From assembly GCA_043228905.1 (NCBI GenBank), contig JBHGNT010000007.1, positions 15,004,001 through 15,068,000 of the forward strand: 64,000 nucleotides of DNA, in the 5' to 3' direction. Source of the DNA: Azolla caroliniana. Its lineage: Eukaryota > Polypodiophyta. The notes beneath the pieces were generated by a model. That model was not told the origin of the DNA, ran no database searches, and worked only from the letters and a program-made list of their open reading frames with translations. The translations under genes were made by a program, and so were the position numbers. Numbering within the stretch: position 1 is the first letter of the stretch; each line of letters starts with the position of its first letter. Positions 12,560-24,195 of the stretch are shown piece by piece.

Positions 12560-15500
12560 CCCCATGATATAAAAACAACCTTTTTCTTTCCTCGTGGTTT
12601 TTGCACAAGCACACACCATGGCAGCCGAAAGTTGTGTAAGACTATAGTAACCCATAATGTAACACAATATTACTAGATCATTATTATGATAGTTTCGTCA
12701 ATTCTTATCTGAATGTCACTAGAAGTATTGCTACTTAGGCCCTTTTCTCTTGTGCCACAGTATAATGTATGAAAAGATCTATGTCTCTCCCTCCTATCTT
12801 TAGTATTCGGTTGTAAGTATTGCATTAATTAACGTGAGATGAGTCACATTGCCCATAATTAACATGTGGAAACAAATATGTTTGGAGAATATCCTACCAA
12901 TATGAGTTACATACGAAGCTAAGTAGAGATCTCATATGGTGGGCCTATTCCCTCCACATCCTCCAAGATAGCATGGAATTAGATGTGTGAATTCAAGTGT
13001 TCTAATTGGAAACTACAACTTCTTGCATTGTAAGTATCAAGTTTATGCTTGAGGGTGTGCGTGTAGCCAATTTTATTGCATCGGATATGTTGAGAGAAGT
13101 TTACTCCTTTTGTCTAATTTGTAATGCTCGAAAATTGTACAACCCACTTTTCACACAAGGATTTATTAAAGTGTTTTTCCTTTTTCCTTTTTTCCTAACT
13201 TAGTTGGCAATTCCAAAGAAATGGAAGTGTTGGGAAATAATCTCCTTGATCACAAAAGTTCATGGAGAGATGTGACTTGTTCATGGAAATATGCTTACCT
13301 TTTTCAACCCTCCAAAAAATAAAGCAACTTATTGGAATAACATGGTTCGTCATGATAGTTATGGACCTTGGTGGTATTAATACATCAATACATATATAAT
13401 GTCATACAGAAGCTTTAACCATGTATACTTCATGATTTTATTTTTAATTGGGACATATGTTACGAGGCATCTCTTTCATTCACACCCTTAGATATTCTTG
13501 CACGTTGTGCTCAAAAGAGCATGTAGAAATCAAGCTTTATCATTAGCAAAGAAATAAAGAAGATTCTATGCTCACCAAATGTTATGACTAGAAGCAATCT
13601 TTTATGATGTTCTAACCTTTTTTATATCTTTCCTCAAGAGCTTTCCAAATAGTTTACAAGAGCTTGACTAGGTGCTGAATGCCTCACTATCAATGTGTCA
13701 CTAATGAGTCAAACTACATATGTCACTTGTTAGTTTTGTAAAGTTGCATTCCACTATCATTCTACTCTTTTCAATTGGATCAACTTCAATTGAGTAGATA
13801 ATTCCAAAAAGCTAAAACATACTTTTTAAAATTATGAGCATATTTAGGTAAAATTTTTGCAACATTGCATGAGATCAAAGGAACAAATATCCTCAAGGAG
13901 AGGACGACCATTGTTGGATGTAGACAATGATTAGCCTTCATCCAACAATGGTTGTCCTCTCCCTTTCTTGAGTCAGCAGGCCTCCATATAAGATGGAAGA
14001 TCATGGAACTATCACATCCCTACCGGTATTTGTATACAACATTCTAATTTGTAAAAATTTATAACTAATGGAAGTTTTTTTTTGCTAAAAAAATAAAAGC
14101 AAAACAATATATCCTCGTCAATTTGAGACACAATAATATATTTGGTCCTCTTCATTTATTGAACTATAAAACGTTCTTACACCCACCCAATTTTAGGAAT
14201 AAGCTAACCACCACATCCTCATGCTTGATCTTTAAAATTGATATTCCAATTCAGCATGAAAGTAAAACTCGGTGGTCATTGCCTGAAAACTCTTTGAAAT
14301 TAACATAGCTTCCATATTGTTGTGCTTAGCAAGGTTTAAATATAAAAATGTACAACTATTCTTCAAGCTAAAACTTTTTTTCATTACATTATACAAGTTG
14401 ACACCTTCTCAAGAATTTCATAAAAGGATCCGGTCCACGAGCTTCTATTCCACTTTGAACAAGTCTATACATCCCAAGAATATATGTGAGGCTCATGTCA
14501 TACGCCACAATACCATAAGCATAATGAGAACTAATTTTCTTGAGTCCTGAACATTGTCCAGAAGTGATGGGTTGAACATAAATTAAACAATATTCATACA
14601 TTGCTTTGATATATTGGCATACAAAATGCAAACCCCAATGTTGCACAAAAAATGTCATCAAAACTAAGAATGAGAACATTGTGGATTGATAAATAAAGAA
14701 TCACGAGACACCTCATGAGAAAAATAGCAGCCTTAAAGGAACTAGGACCATTTCAATCAATGCAACGAAGCACCATAAGCATCAATATTGCCTTGAATAC
14801 ACAATTGAAGTGACAAGGGATAGAAGAAATAACCAACCAAAATAGCCTCTTCACACAAAAAGTTTGAGTTTTTATTTCAAAATCTTGCAGAACATGGCTT
14901 TCATAAATAGACCTTTGACATGTGACTTGAAATTTTAATTTCTGGGCCTTACAAACTAGTAGAAAAGTATAGTGAACACTTAACATGTGATAACTTAACA
15001 TTATCTGTACTTTTGAAACAAAAAAAAAACTGTGTAGCCTCAGAAGATTATTAGACCAGAAAAAATTCCTTTGAAACTCCTCACATGTCAGTCACATTCT
15101 TAATAATGACCCCCTATCCCTTAAAATCAAACCTATTGTGGCATGTTTTGAGACAACAAAAAAGGCTGGGCAAATTAAATATATGGTTGGCCAGAAGAAA
15201 TTCCTTTTAAATATATACTTGGCAGAAGAAATTCATTAAAAACCATAACACCAGTGACATTGTTAATTATGATACTCTCTTCATTTAGCACAACCAGGCT
15301 CTAAACTATTCCATTACACCAAAACACATATTAGCAAGCATAACTCAATAGCATGAATAATTACTAATAGCACTATAACCACAAATTACACTATGACCAC
15401 AAATTACACTCAAAACTCATTCTTCAAAGAAAATGGAAGTATTATTGTTTACAAATTACAACACAACAATTCACAGCATTAGTATAGACCCATGAGTAGG

Positions 15501-15604
15501 AACTACACTCAAATTTCACATAACCATCAGTGCTATTACAACAGGACTTACGGTATAATCAATATAATTTACAGTAAAAAAACAATTTAAATTACAATCT
15601 ATGA
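12560..15604. other. Intergenic DNA; only a hairpin noted
   Basis: This stretch follows the GDSL stop codon. It presumably includes that gene's 3' UTR, but no polyadenylation site can be fixed. Open frames are short and show no domain. The only structure noted is the inverted repeat at 13891-13968. Confidence 0.5.
13891..13968. repeat. Long near-perfect hairpin
   Basis: The arm 13897-13920 (GGAGAGGACGACC...GGATG) pairs with 13939-13962 with one mismatch, across an 18-nt loop. Beyond it CTCAAG pairs with CTTGAG after a small bulge. The stem is about 24-30 bp. It could be a foldback element remnant or a miRNA-like precursor; the sequence cannot decide. Confidence 0.7.
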
Positions 15605-16165
15605 ATATTTATGACCACTAATATAATATACTGGATATAAATTAGTCTCAGAAATCATTTTCTGAGAGGAATAGACCATCAATAGGGATGAGAATTAAAG
15701 CTATTTTTCCAAGGTCCATGGAAAGATTCGTTCTTAAACATAAAAACATAAATGACATACTAAATTACAAATACAAAAGCACATGACCATCAATTGCACT
15801 TCCACCTCCACTTCGTCAGTTGTATAAGTTATTTCTTCACACCGAAGAAGCAGAGAGAATATGAGACCATCAATATAAATTAATCAAAACGAGTCTAAAT
15901 TACCATCTATGAATATTTTATAAGCACAGATATAATATGCTGAATATAAATTAGTCTCGAAAATAATTTTCTGAGGCGCAGATCACAAATACAGATGAGG
16001 ATTAAAGCCATTTTTCCAAGGTCCATGGAAAGATTTCTGCTTAAACATAAACCATCGATGGAAAACTTATTAACAAGTCAAAATTTATAAGTTCCATTTC
16101 CACTTTCATCAGTTCTATAAGTTATTTCTTCACATCAAAGAAGCATTCAGAATATAAACCCATCA
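15605..16165. repeat. Diverged tandem duplication of about 290-300 bp
   Basis: The block from about 15605 to 15890 is repeated at about 15900-16165. Shared anchors are TATAAATTAGTCTC, TTTTCCAAGGTCCATGGAAAG, a CAGTT(G/C)TATAAGTTATTTCTTCACA segment (gapped here to its matching parts) and CATCAATATAAATTA. Weaker echoes of the TTATTTC..CATC motif continue to the 3' end of the neighbouring gene near 16930. The copies are clearly diverged, so the duplication is old. Confidence 0.7.
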
Positions 16166-16930
16166 ATATAAATTATAGCCAAACCCAAGTTTCCTCTCTT
16201 AAAATTCATCTGCCCATTGCATACTTGATGATGACTGATGTGAAAGAATAATACCAAGTCAGATTGAAACCAAAGATTTCCGTTTAAAAATCTAACAGCA
16301 TACTTGATTACAAGTCAGAACACAGGCTATATAGGGTTATTTCCACCATCATATCAGCTACTTCAATCAAAGATCAATTAACAACAGCATACTTCATTAA
16401 ATGTCAAAAAGCATACCAAATTTTTTCTGTGAGTTAGTTCCAACATTCTACATGCCACTTCTAACAATAAAAAAAGGTTAGAGCCAAACTCAAAATTAAA
16501 GTCTGGTATTAGTACAAAATAGGCCTAAACTCAAATTTAACCATCAAAAGAAAAGCAATGACCAAATAACCATTAACATGAATACAAATTAGGTGTGAAC
16601 ATATTTTCAAATATTTCTCTTTAAATTTTTAACCAAAAACGCCATATTTCATAAGAAGTACTGTAAGATCATAAAACTATAACCGCAAATAAGGCTGAAA
16701 ACCAAATTTTCCTGTAAATAATTACACCTCAAACCATTAAGGCAGACTTAATGATCATTACCATGAATGCAAGTTAATATTAGACTTAACACCAGATGTA
16801 TCAGGGGAAATGGAAGAGATCGAAGCCTTCAAAACTCAACCAACAATGGCATACTTAATTACAGGTCGAAAATCAAGCCAGCAACATTTCTATAAGAGTT
16901 ATTTCCCATCATTCACTTTCTTTCTGCACG

Positions 16931-17620
16931 TTATTTCTTAACTAATAACATCGAAGAAGAAGCTAGAGCCAAATCCTTCTTACCATTGTTGCGATGAAGA
17001 ATGTTATTTCCAAGAAGACGATTGGTAGAGGGTGCAGATTCATCTTCACCGAGTTTTATATCAAAAGCACCGATGATCGAACCGAGACCTCGAGAAGAAG
17101 CCACTTCAGTACCACTATTAACAATCTTAAGAGCAACTTTGAAAGTTTCATCTTGATCAGAAGCCTTCTCAAGCGGTTGGAAGTGGTTTCCATAGATATA
17201 CTGAGGAGTATAACCTTCCTCATCATCAAACATCAACAGATGTCCATGCCACTCCCATATACGATAGCCAGAGTCTTTATCATCATGGAAAGCGACACAG
17301 ATCTGATGCTCACCGATCGAAACGGCCTTTCCACTGTTTGGCTTCAACGTTTCCACGTTCCCTAAAGCGATCTTCTGCACAATTTTCGCTTCAAGAGAAG
17401 CTTCTTCACGAGCGATCCTTCCTTTCCCTCTCACATCAACAGGTGCGTCAGCAGAAGGTGAAGCAGAAGAAGAAGATAGGCCAGGAATTAGGTCTGTGTT
17501 CATAGAAGGCCCAAGTCCACTGAGAGTGGTGAGGGGATTCAGCCCATTGAGTAGACCATTGAAGCTAGATTGGAAAGGCGCGCGGGAATCTAAGGCTCGG
17601 AGAAAACTGTAGGGATCCAT
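16931..17620 (-). CDS. Conserved plant protein of unknown function
   Basis: A 229-codon frame starts with MDPYSFLRALDSRAPF and has a low-complexity Ser/Ala segment (about 50-60), a charged helix (GKGRIAREEASLEAKIVQKI, about 65-85) and a compact domain with WEWHGHLLMFDDEEGYTPQYIYGN (gapped: WEWHGHLLMF then DDEEGYTPQYIYGN, about 122-146). The codon use and sequence character are those of a real protein, and I believe it is conserved in plants, but I do not recognise its function. A strong splice donor (AATG|GTAAGA) lies at 16984/16983. The last 17-18 residues may therefore be intron read-through, and further exons may lie below 16.9 kb; I could not identify them. A telo-box-like AAACCCTAA lies about 22 bp upstream of the ATG. 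Confidence 0.7.
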   Translation of the reverse strand: MDPYSFLRALDSRAPFQSSFNGLLNGLNPLTTLSGLGPSMNTDLIPGLSSSSASPSADAPVDVRGKGRIAREEASLEAKIVQKIALGNVETLKPNSGKAVSIGEHQICVAFHDDKDSGYRIWEWHGHLLMFDDEEGYTPQYIYGNHFQPLEKASDQDETFKVALKIVNSGTEVASSRGLGSIIGAFDIKLGEDESAPSTNRLLGNNILHRNNGKKDLALASSSMLLVKK

Positions 17621-17641
17621 GGCGACCTCTCGCGATCGCGC

Positions 17642-17652
17642 AGAAACCCTAA
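17642..17652. promoter_or_regulatory. Telo-box (AAACCCTAA) upstream of the 17.62-kb gene
   Basis: GAAACCCTAATT lies about 22-32 bp upstream of the ATG of the - strand gene. Telo-boxes are common near the transcription starts of plant housekeeping and translation-related genes. Function is inferred from position only. Confidence 0.45.
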
Positions 17653-17833
17653 TTTCCCTGCCTGCTTCTACTTCTTCGTTTTCTTCAAAAGCCCCTCCTA
17701 AAACCCTTCCAGTTTTAGAAAATTACAAATGTGCCCCTAAAATTTACCTATTTCTCCCAAACGATACCGCTCCAAGTACTGTTTCTGTGAATTTTGTACT
17801 ACAAAATAGAGAGAGAGAGAGAGAGAGAGAGAG

Positions 17834-18008
17834 AGCTCAGTTGGTAAGGTTGCCCAATGGAGACCAGGTGGTCATGGGTTCAACCCCTACATTCCACAGT
17901 GGCATCTAGTGAAATAGGATATATATAATAGAGAGGTGAGAAAATTGGGTTTCGAACCCAAGACACAATGCTTGTAGAGTTATCGACTTACCATTAGGGT
18001 AAGCTAAT
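17834..18008 (+). repeat. Two-headed tRNA-like short interspersed repeat, copy B
   Basis: Head 1 on + has box A AGCTCAGTTGG (17834-17844) and box B GGGTTCAACCC (17876-17886). Head 2 on - has box B GGGTTCGAAACCC (17947-17959) and a box-A-like sequence (17988-18006, read CTTACCCTAATGGTAAG on -). The two Pol III-type heads point at each other and flank a 60-bp middle with GTGGCATCTAGTGAAATAGG. A (GA)n run lies just upstream. It is not a functional tRNA, since no cloverleaf is possible with this layout. Confidence 0.65.
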
Positions 18009-18032
18009 TACGATAAAGAGAGAGAGAGAGAG

Positions 18033-18201
18033 GTTGCCCAATGGAGTCCAAGAGGTCATGGGTTCAACCCTTACATTCTAGAGTGGCATCTAGTGAACTA
18101 AGATATATGTTTGAAGTAATAGAGAAGTGAGAAATTTGGGTTTCGAACCCAAGAACTAGTGTTAGTAGTATAACAACTTACCTCTAAGGTAAGCTAATTA
18201 C
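18033..18201 (+). repeat. Two-headed tRNA-like repeat, copy C (lacks box A of head 1)
   Basis: A direct tandem neighbour of copy B. It starts at GTTGCCCAATGGAG, so the first box A is missing, but it keeps box B GGGTTCAACCC, the GTGGCATCTAGTG middle and the opposed second head ending CTAATTAC. (GA)n runs lie before and after it, so the pair may have duplicated together with the GA tract. Confidence 0.65.
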
Positions 18202-18209
18202 AATAAGAG

Positions 18210-18836
18210 AGAGAGAGAGAGAGAAGTTTAAGAGAAGATTTCTAGTGTTCAAACAAATTAGTTACATCAGCCCAATTGGGAGAGTGTTGCATCAACGTTA
18301 TTATTCTACACAAAGCTTGAATGTTATCTTATATATTATCGGTTAATCATCTTTCTCTTACTTTCCTTTTCCTTATAATTGGGGCATAGTATTCATGGAA
18401 GGGATGGATAAATGGATAAACGAGAGATAAATAGAGAGACAAAGGAGACGAAGAAGATGTTATTTGGAAGAAACAAAAGAATGGCGATAATAATATGCAT
18501 GAGTTGGATATAGATATGATGTCAAAACCATCATGCACACATGTTATGGGAGAAGGTGAGGAGAAAGAGATGAAAGATCAATATCGGGAAGCAATCGTGT
18601 GATTGCTAATGAAGCACTCCATGATATTTTACATGACAATATATTTGCTTCTTCATACTAGGGAAAAGTCCTTTCAAATTGGTAAATTGGGTAGCTCAAT
18701 GGCTAAATGTGATGGTAGGTAAGAATAGTGTGGGATTTGTATAAAGGTCCACATGGTTTTTTTTAGGTTCATTTTTCGAACCGAAGAACAATGGGATAGA
18801 TTGTTGTCTCGTATGCCTGAATTTTACAATAATAAT
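18210..18836. other. Intergenic DNA, nothing recognised
   Basis: No coding or mobile-element signal was found apart from proximity to the repeats on either side. Confidence 0.5.
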
Positions 18837-19360
18837 TGTTAGGCTAAAAGTCCCACTTTACCCATTTGTATCCTAGTGTGAACACTCCACTTAGAGTTAG
18901 GGCTTAGTTACCTCAACTATAAATAAGGGGAACTAACCCTCGTAATATAGTTCAATGTAATGTAATAGTATTTCTTGAGCTATAACTATGTAACTGTCGT
19001 TTTCTCTTCCTCTCCATCTTTCTATTAGGATATTGTCCCTCCTAATGGGAGAAGTCGACAACCGAATGGGAGAAGTCGATAGTCGAGTTATGGTCGATCG
19101 GCTGGATTGACCAGCAAGTCGACTTTGTGGGTCGAATGTATTGGATGGTTGATCCAAGTCAAGGACAATAGGTGGACCAGTCGAGCTGACTGGATGGTCG
19201 AAGACAAGGCCAATTAGTCGGGTCGACTGGATGGTCAAAGACAAAGTCGGTTGGTCGAACCGATTGGATAGTCGATAGAAGGAGTTGGCTAGATGAATCA
19301 ACTAGATTGTCGACTTGTGAGTCGGACAATCGAGTCGACCAGTCGGCCGATTAACTATTA
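18837..19360 (+). repeat. LTR-like promoter followed by GTCGA-rich degenerate tandem repeats
   Basis: TGTTAGGCTAAAAGTCCCAC at 18837 resembles the start of many plant copia LTRs. A TATA-like CTATAAATAAGG follows at about 18920. From about 19040 the DNA changes to degenerate repeats of GTCGACTGGATGGTCGA type, roughly 45-55 bp apart. No primer site, second LTR or coding region was found, so a solo or truncated LTR is only a possibility. Confidence 0.35.
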
Positions 19361-19396
19361 TTATTATAATATAATGTAAAGAATCGAATATGATTC

Positions 19397-19833
19397 TGTG
19401 CAGCGGAAGAGATGTGTGTTATGTGTATGCATAAGAGGATAGAGATGAGAGAAGAGAAAACAAAATATAGATAAGAGAGAAATATGAAGTACTCAAGAAG
19501 AAGATTGTATGTTAACAAGGAGAATATCAATTACAAAATGTAGCATTACAAGGGAGGACAACTGACACCTTATGAAGTAGGAGGAGGGTGCTTTATATAA
19601 GGTTACCCTCTCTCTTCATTAACTCCACTACAACAGCCACTCTCTCTTGGGGAATGTGAAATTTCATTAGTCATGGGGGATATGGAACTGATTAGTTATG
19701 TGTCATAGAATTTGATTCTATGACACATAGTTTTTGTGTAGAGAGTAGTAGTGTGACATTTGACCTTTGAGTGATCATAGATTCTCAAAGGGTGTGTTCA
19801 CACACTGGACTAGGTTGAGCTTGATTCTCAATA
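19397..19833 (-). repeat. Copia-type LTR at the left end of the nest
   Basis: On the - strand, a polypurine tract (AGCTTGAGGGGG, just above 19833) is followed by TATTGAGAATCAAGC... This runs 437 bp through a promoter-like CTTATATAAAGCACCC to an end near TGCA/CACA at 19397. A perfect 15-bp-arm palindrome (TATGTGTCATAGAAT) lies at about 19698-19730. The LTR shows no visible similarity to the LTR at the right end of the same nest (33341-33845). Confidence 0.6.
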
Positions 19834-19984
19834 CGCCCCCTCAAGCTTAACTCAGGACGGTTCCTTTCAATTGATGTCCGCGTCGGTTGGCATCTGGTTC
19901 AGACGGTATCCGGTTCTCTCTTGTACTCCCCCTCAAGCTTGGCAAGTCAGGGATCGTCGATCCAAGGTTTGAAATGAATTGCCA

Positions 19985-21610
19985 AAGTTTGTCGGATTGC
20001 TCATGAACCGGCTAACTACTCCGACAACATATGCAATATCTGGCCGGGTGCACACCATTGCGTACATTAAGCTTCAGACGGCCGAGGCATATGGTATTTT
20101 CGTCATATCCGACTTCTCTGCCTTTGTCTTTGGGCTTTGCTTTCCGGACAACTTGCAATTTGTCGAAAGTGTCGATCCGACTGGTTTCGCCTCCAACATG
20201 TTGAACCTTTGAAGCACCTTTGTCACATACTTCTCCTATGACAACCACAACAACTTCTCCGACCGGTCTCGGATTATGTGCATCCCTAATATCTGTCTTG
20301 TCGGACCCAAGTCTTTCATTGAGAAGGTCCGGTTTAGGGCCTTCTTTAGCATTCGTATCTTGACTTGGTCTCGTCTGACAATCAACATGCCGTCCACATA
20401 CAGGAGCAATATCAAGAAATCTTCTCCGTCAAATTTCTTTACAAACACGTAGTGATCGGCTTACGTCTTGTGGTACCCTTGATCCATCATGAAGGAGTCG
20501 AACTTCTGGTACCATTGTCGGGGAGCTTGATTCAAACCGTATAGGCTCTTCTTCAACCGGCACACCAAGTGCTCCTTCCCTTTCTTCTCAAATCCTTCTG
20601 ATTGGTGCATGTAGATCTCTTCTTCGAGGTTGCCATGTAGGAATGTCATCTTGATGTCCAGTTGCTCTACCTCGAGGTCCATGCTTGCCGTTATGCCCAA
20701 TAATGTCTAGATGGATGTCATCTTTACTACCGTGGCAAAGATCTCATTGAAGTCCAGTCCTTTATTCTGCTAGAAGCCCTTCACCACGATCTGGGCCTTA
20801 TACCTTGGTGGATTTCCGGCGTCTCCCGGTTTCAGCTTGTACACCCACTTGTTCTGGAGTGCCCTCTTTCCTTTCAGCAACTCCGTCAGTTCGTATGTGT
20901 GGTTCTCATGTAGGGAATCCATCTCATCCTGCATGGCACTCAACCACTTGCGGTTGTGGGTGTCTTTCTTTGCTTCTTCGAAGTTTTCCGGCTCCCCCTC
21001 ATTGGTTAGCAATACGTGCTCTTTATTCGGGAATCTTCGGGGGGCTCTTCTCTCTCAGAGAGGATATCCCCGACCTTGGTTTTCGACTACCGGTTCCTCC
21101 ATTTGTTCTTCATCCGAATCTGATTCGGGGTCTTCACTGGTTCCGGTGTCTCCTTCTTCTTCGGTTGGTTTGGTTTCTTGTCCGAAGTCGGCTGGTTCAT
21201 CGAGCGTCATCCGGTGATTGGCTAACATCCGCTTTTCAACCGGGTAGTTCCTTGTGTCCTCAAACTGGTTTTCATTGGATGATCTGGAGTTCTTCACCTT
21301 CTTCTCTGACTCCCAGTCGGCAATGGTCCTATTTCCCATGAAGACTATATCCCGACTCCGGAACACCTTCTTGTTGACCAGGTCCCACACTCGATAACCA
21401 AACTCATCATTGTTGTATCCTAGGAATATGCATGGCCGGGATTTCGGATCCAACTTTTCTCTCTTGTCCTTTGCAACACGCACATAGGCGAGACACTTGA
21501 ACACCTTCATATGCCGGTAAGACACGTCTTTACTGGTCCATACTCTTAGTGGTGTGTCTCCATCCAAGGGTGCCGAGGGTGACTTGTTAATCACGTACGT
21601 TGTCGTCGTC
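19985..21610 (-). pseudogene. Outer copia: integrase C-terminus and reverse transcriptase remnant
   Basis: Read on -, INKSPSAPLDGDTPLRVW and FKCLAYVRV (integrase end) are followed by a linker rich in Glu/Ser, then RT: NKWVYKLKPG, the VKGF motif, a DIKMTFLHGNLEEEIYM block, LYGLNQAPRQWYQKF, and LLLYVDGMLIV. The catalytic YVDD is YVDG, so the second aspartate is lost. Stops occur at several joints. After CTRPDIAYVVGVVSRFMSNP the homology ends abruptly; RNase H is missing. Confidence 0.88.
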
Positions 21611-22000
21611 TGTTGAGAAGCAAGCTCAACAAAGGTATGTGATGCTTATTGAGAAATAAGCTATAGTAGCTATTAGCTAATTAGCTACTAGTGGACATAA
21701 AGGTGAAACAACTATTTAGCTACAGACAACTAATTAGCTGCATATATAAGTCACTTATAACTTAGGTAAAAAGTAAGTAGAAAAGTGAGTAAGAGTGAGA
21801 GTAGAGAAGAAAAGAAAAACAAAGAATAGAAAACAAACGAGAGCGAGTTGAGCTCTGTGTGTAATGAAATAGAAGAAGTTTTTTGGTTTGCTACACAGAG
21901 GTAAGTCTCCTTCCCCTTCCTTTCTGTCTTGATCACACTAAACGATCCAACACATCACGATCCGTTGTGCACATAGAAGAGCCGTAGTGCCTTCGTAACA
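21611..22000 (+). repeat. 5' LTR of the middle copia element
   Basis: Starts TGTTGAGAAGC, ends CTTCGTAACA. Compared with the 3' LTR it has extra bases near 21650 and near 21700-21760. The primer site begins at the next base. Confidence 0.93.
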
Positions 22001-22012
22001 TGGTATCAGAGC
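22001..22012 (+). other. tRNA-Met-type primer binding site
   Basis: TGGTATCAGAGC directly follows the LTR. It is complementary to the 3' end of plant initiator-methionine tRNA and is the standard copia primer site. Confidence 0.93.
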
Positions 22013-22137
22013 AGAGTTGCTCGTAAAGAAGATTAGAACAGTTCAGATTTGAGAAAGGTTGTTTCACTGTTTACTTATTTGAATCAAAGAGTTGTTTGTG
22101 AAGTTAATCATAACAAAAGTCCTAATTGAAAGAGAGA

Positions 22138-23140
22138 ATGACTGCTGAGAATGAAGCCAAATAGTGACAGAAAAATTAGATAAAAACAATTTCCCGACGT
22201 GGAAATTCAAAATGGCAAATTTCCTGATGGGAAAAGGATATTGGGATTACATTAAAGGAGACCTTGAAGAGGCTCTAGAGATCCCTGAAGAAAATGCAAC
22301 TGCTGCACAGATTAAAGCATTTAAGGAATGGAATCAAGGGGCAAGAAAGGTATTGCATTGGCTCTCACTTAGCATCTTAGATTCGATGCTTGGACACATA
22401 CAAGATGTTATGCTTCCAAAAGAAGCTTGGGACAGTTTGGTAAAATTGTTTGCAGTGAATACAAAGGCTAGAAAGCTTCAGTCGAAGACTGAGCTAAATA
22501 CCTTGGAAAAAGGTAAGATGTTAGTGAATGAGTATGCTCTGAAAATAAAGAGCATATGTGAATCACTTGCTTCTATCAATGTGAAGGTAGAAGATGACGA
22601 TAAGGTGGAAATATGCTTAAGAGGTTTAGGGCCTCAATATAAAAGCTTCAAAACATCCATCCTCACAAGGGATAGCATTCCAAGTTTTCCAAATCTGGTT
22701 TCAATGCTTGTAGTGGAAGAAAGAAATCAGATGGATGAATATAAATAAAGGAAACTTTGAGACTGAGGGGCAAGCCCTCTACAATAGTGTTGGAAGAGGC
22801 CAAGGAAGAGGCCATGGAAGATTTGGTTCAGCTAGAACCAACAACAATAGTTATCAAGGAAGAGGACAACAGGTTACAAGTGGAAGAAACAACATCAGAA
22901 GCAGGGGGAGCAATCGAGGTAGAGGTAAGCAAACTTATTTGAATGATGATGGTTGTTGGTATTGTGGAAAACTAGGCCATACATAGGTTGAATGTTATAA
23001 AAAGCAAAATGATGAAAAAAGAGGGAAGAGACATCAAAATAATTATGCCTCAACTAGTGAAGACTATGATAAAGATGGTGCATTTGTGGTGCAACATGAA
23101 ACAGTAGCAATGGCTGAATGTTCATAGAGATGCAATGAAG
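22138..23140 (+). pseudogene. Middle copia: gag and zinc knuckle
   Basis: The frame from 22164 encodes a copia capsid: NNFPTWKFKMANFLMGKGYW at the start, then the central capsid helices (KEAWDSLVKLF, KIKSICESLAS, ICLRGLGPQYKSF). A Gly/Arg-rich linker and a CCHC zinc knuckle CWYCGKLGHT follow from 22735, where a TAG interrupts the knuckle between His and the last Cys. The presumed ATG at 22138 is cut off from the main frame by an early stop and frame change. Gag packages RNA in virus-like particles; this copy cannot make an intact one. Confidence 0.88.
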
Positions 23141-23142
23141 AG

Positions 23143-23787
23143 TTTATGTGGTATGTAGATTCTGGGGCATCTAATCATATGATAGGACATGCAAATTGGT
23201 TTGAAAGTCTAAGAGAACCAGAGATTCTTGGCTATGTACAGACAAGTGATAATACGACTCACCAAATAGAGCATGTTGGAGATATCCCATTGTGGGAAGA
23301 AAAAGGAAAAACAAAATATATGCTGAATGTTATGCATGTGCCAAACCTTGCAAAAAATCTGATTTCTGTTGGATAGATAGTGGAGCAAGGAATGCAAGTT
23401 AAGTTTAAGCAAAATGGATGCTTTATAGAGAAACAAGGAAAACTTATTGCAAAAGGAAAATGACAAGGAAGGATGTTTGTGTTAGATGTGGATATGCCTA
23501 AAAAGATTACAACCATGTTTGCAGAAGGAATGAGTGTAATCTCATATGTGGAAATGTGGCATAAAAGAATTGGTCACATAAGTATGCAAACATTCAAAAA
23601 TATATTCAAAAATGCAGTGACTGGACTGCCTAAGTTGAAAGATTGTGAGATGAGCAAAATATGTGAAGCATGCCAATGTGGAAAACAAAACAGGTTACCT
23701 TTCCCTCATGAAAGACATGTAAGCAAAAATTTGTTGGATTTGATACATACAGATGTATGGGGACCAACAAAAAATGCATCAATTAGT
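23143..23787 (+). pseudogene. Middle copia: protease and integrase N-terminus
   Basis: MWYVDSGASNHM is the aspartic protease active site (DSGA, intact). HVPNLAKNLISVG follows, then stops. The GAG-pre-integrase zinc-binding pattern is next: WHKRIGHIS with a downstream CEACQCGK pair, then LLDLIHTDVWGP at the beginning of the integrase core. The frame is broken at 23787 by the gypsy insertion and resumes at 28541. Confidence 0.9.
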
Positions 23788-24195
23788 TGTCAGGAGTAGT
23801 ACAAAAGCAGAGATGGAATTAGTACTAAAGAAGAGCAGTACTATTAGTACTAAGAGGACGGGACTGTGTAAGATTCCCAAGAGAGGAAGTGAGAAGAGAG
23901 AGAGAGAGAGAGAAGGATGATGACAACAGCTCTTATATTGTGTGAAAAGATAAGTACAAATCGGCTAAGAGGCTTAAGACTGGCGTTTAACCAATTTGGT
24001 TCAAAACAATGCCTTGTGCCTCCTTTTATAGTGTTTTTAGGAATAATCCTGAAGCTTCTAGAATATTCCAGAGAGATCTGGAATATACATCAATTTTCTA
24101 TGATAAAGCATAAATGAAAATAATATCCTACAAATTACAATTCATAGTCTAATGGTAAGAGCTCGACCCATGTAGCATAAGGTCATGGGTTCGAG
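23788..24195 (-). repeat. 3' LTR of the gypsy element, truncated by about 18 bp
   Basis: Matches 28112-28535 with about ten substitutions and a shorter or longer GA run. It stops at GGTTCGAG, where the full LTR continues TCTTGCCATATCATGACA, and passes straight into integrase sequence. It contains a tRNA-like module on + (24145-24195). Confidence 0.92.

Noticed and set aside
20805-21341. A 178-codon + frame rich in Ser and Pro
   Set aside because: It is the opposite strand of the outer copia integrase/RT linker.
23209-23516. Two 85-codon - frames
   Set aside because: Antisense to the middle copia protease region.
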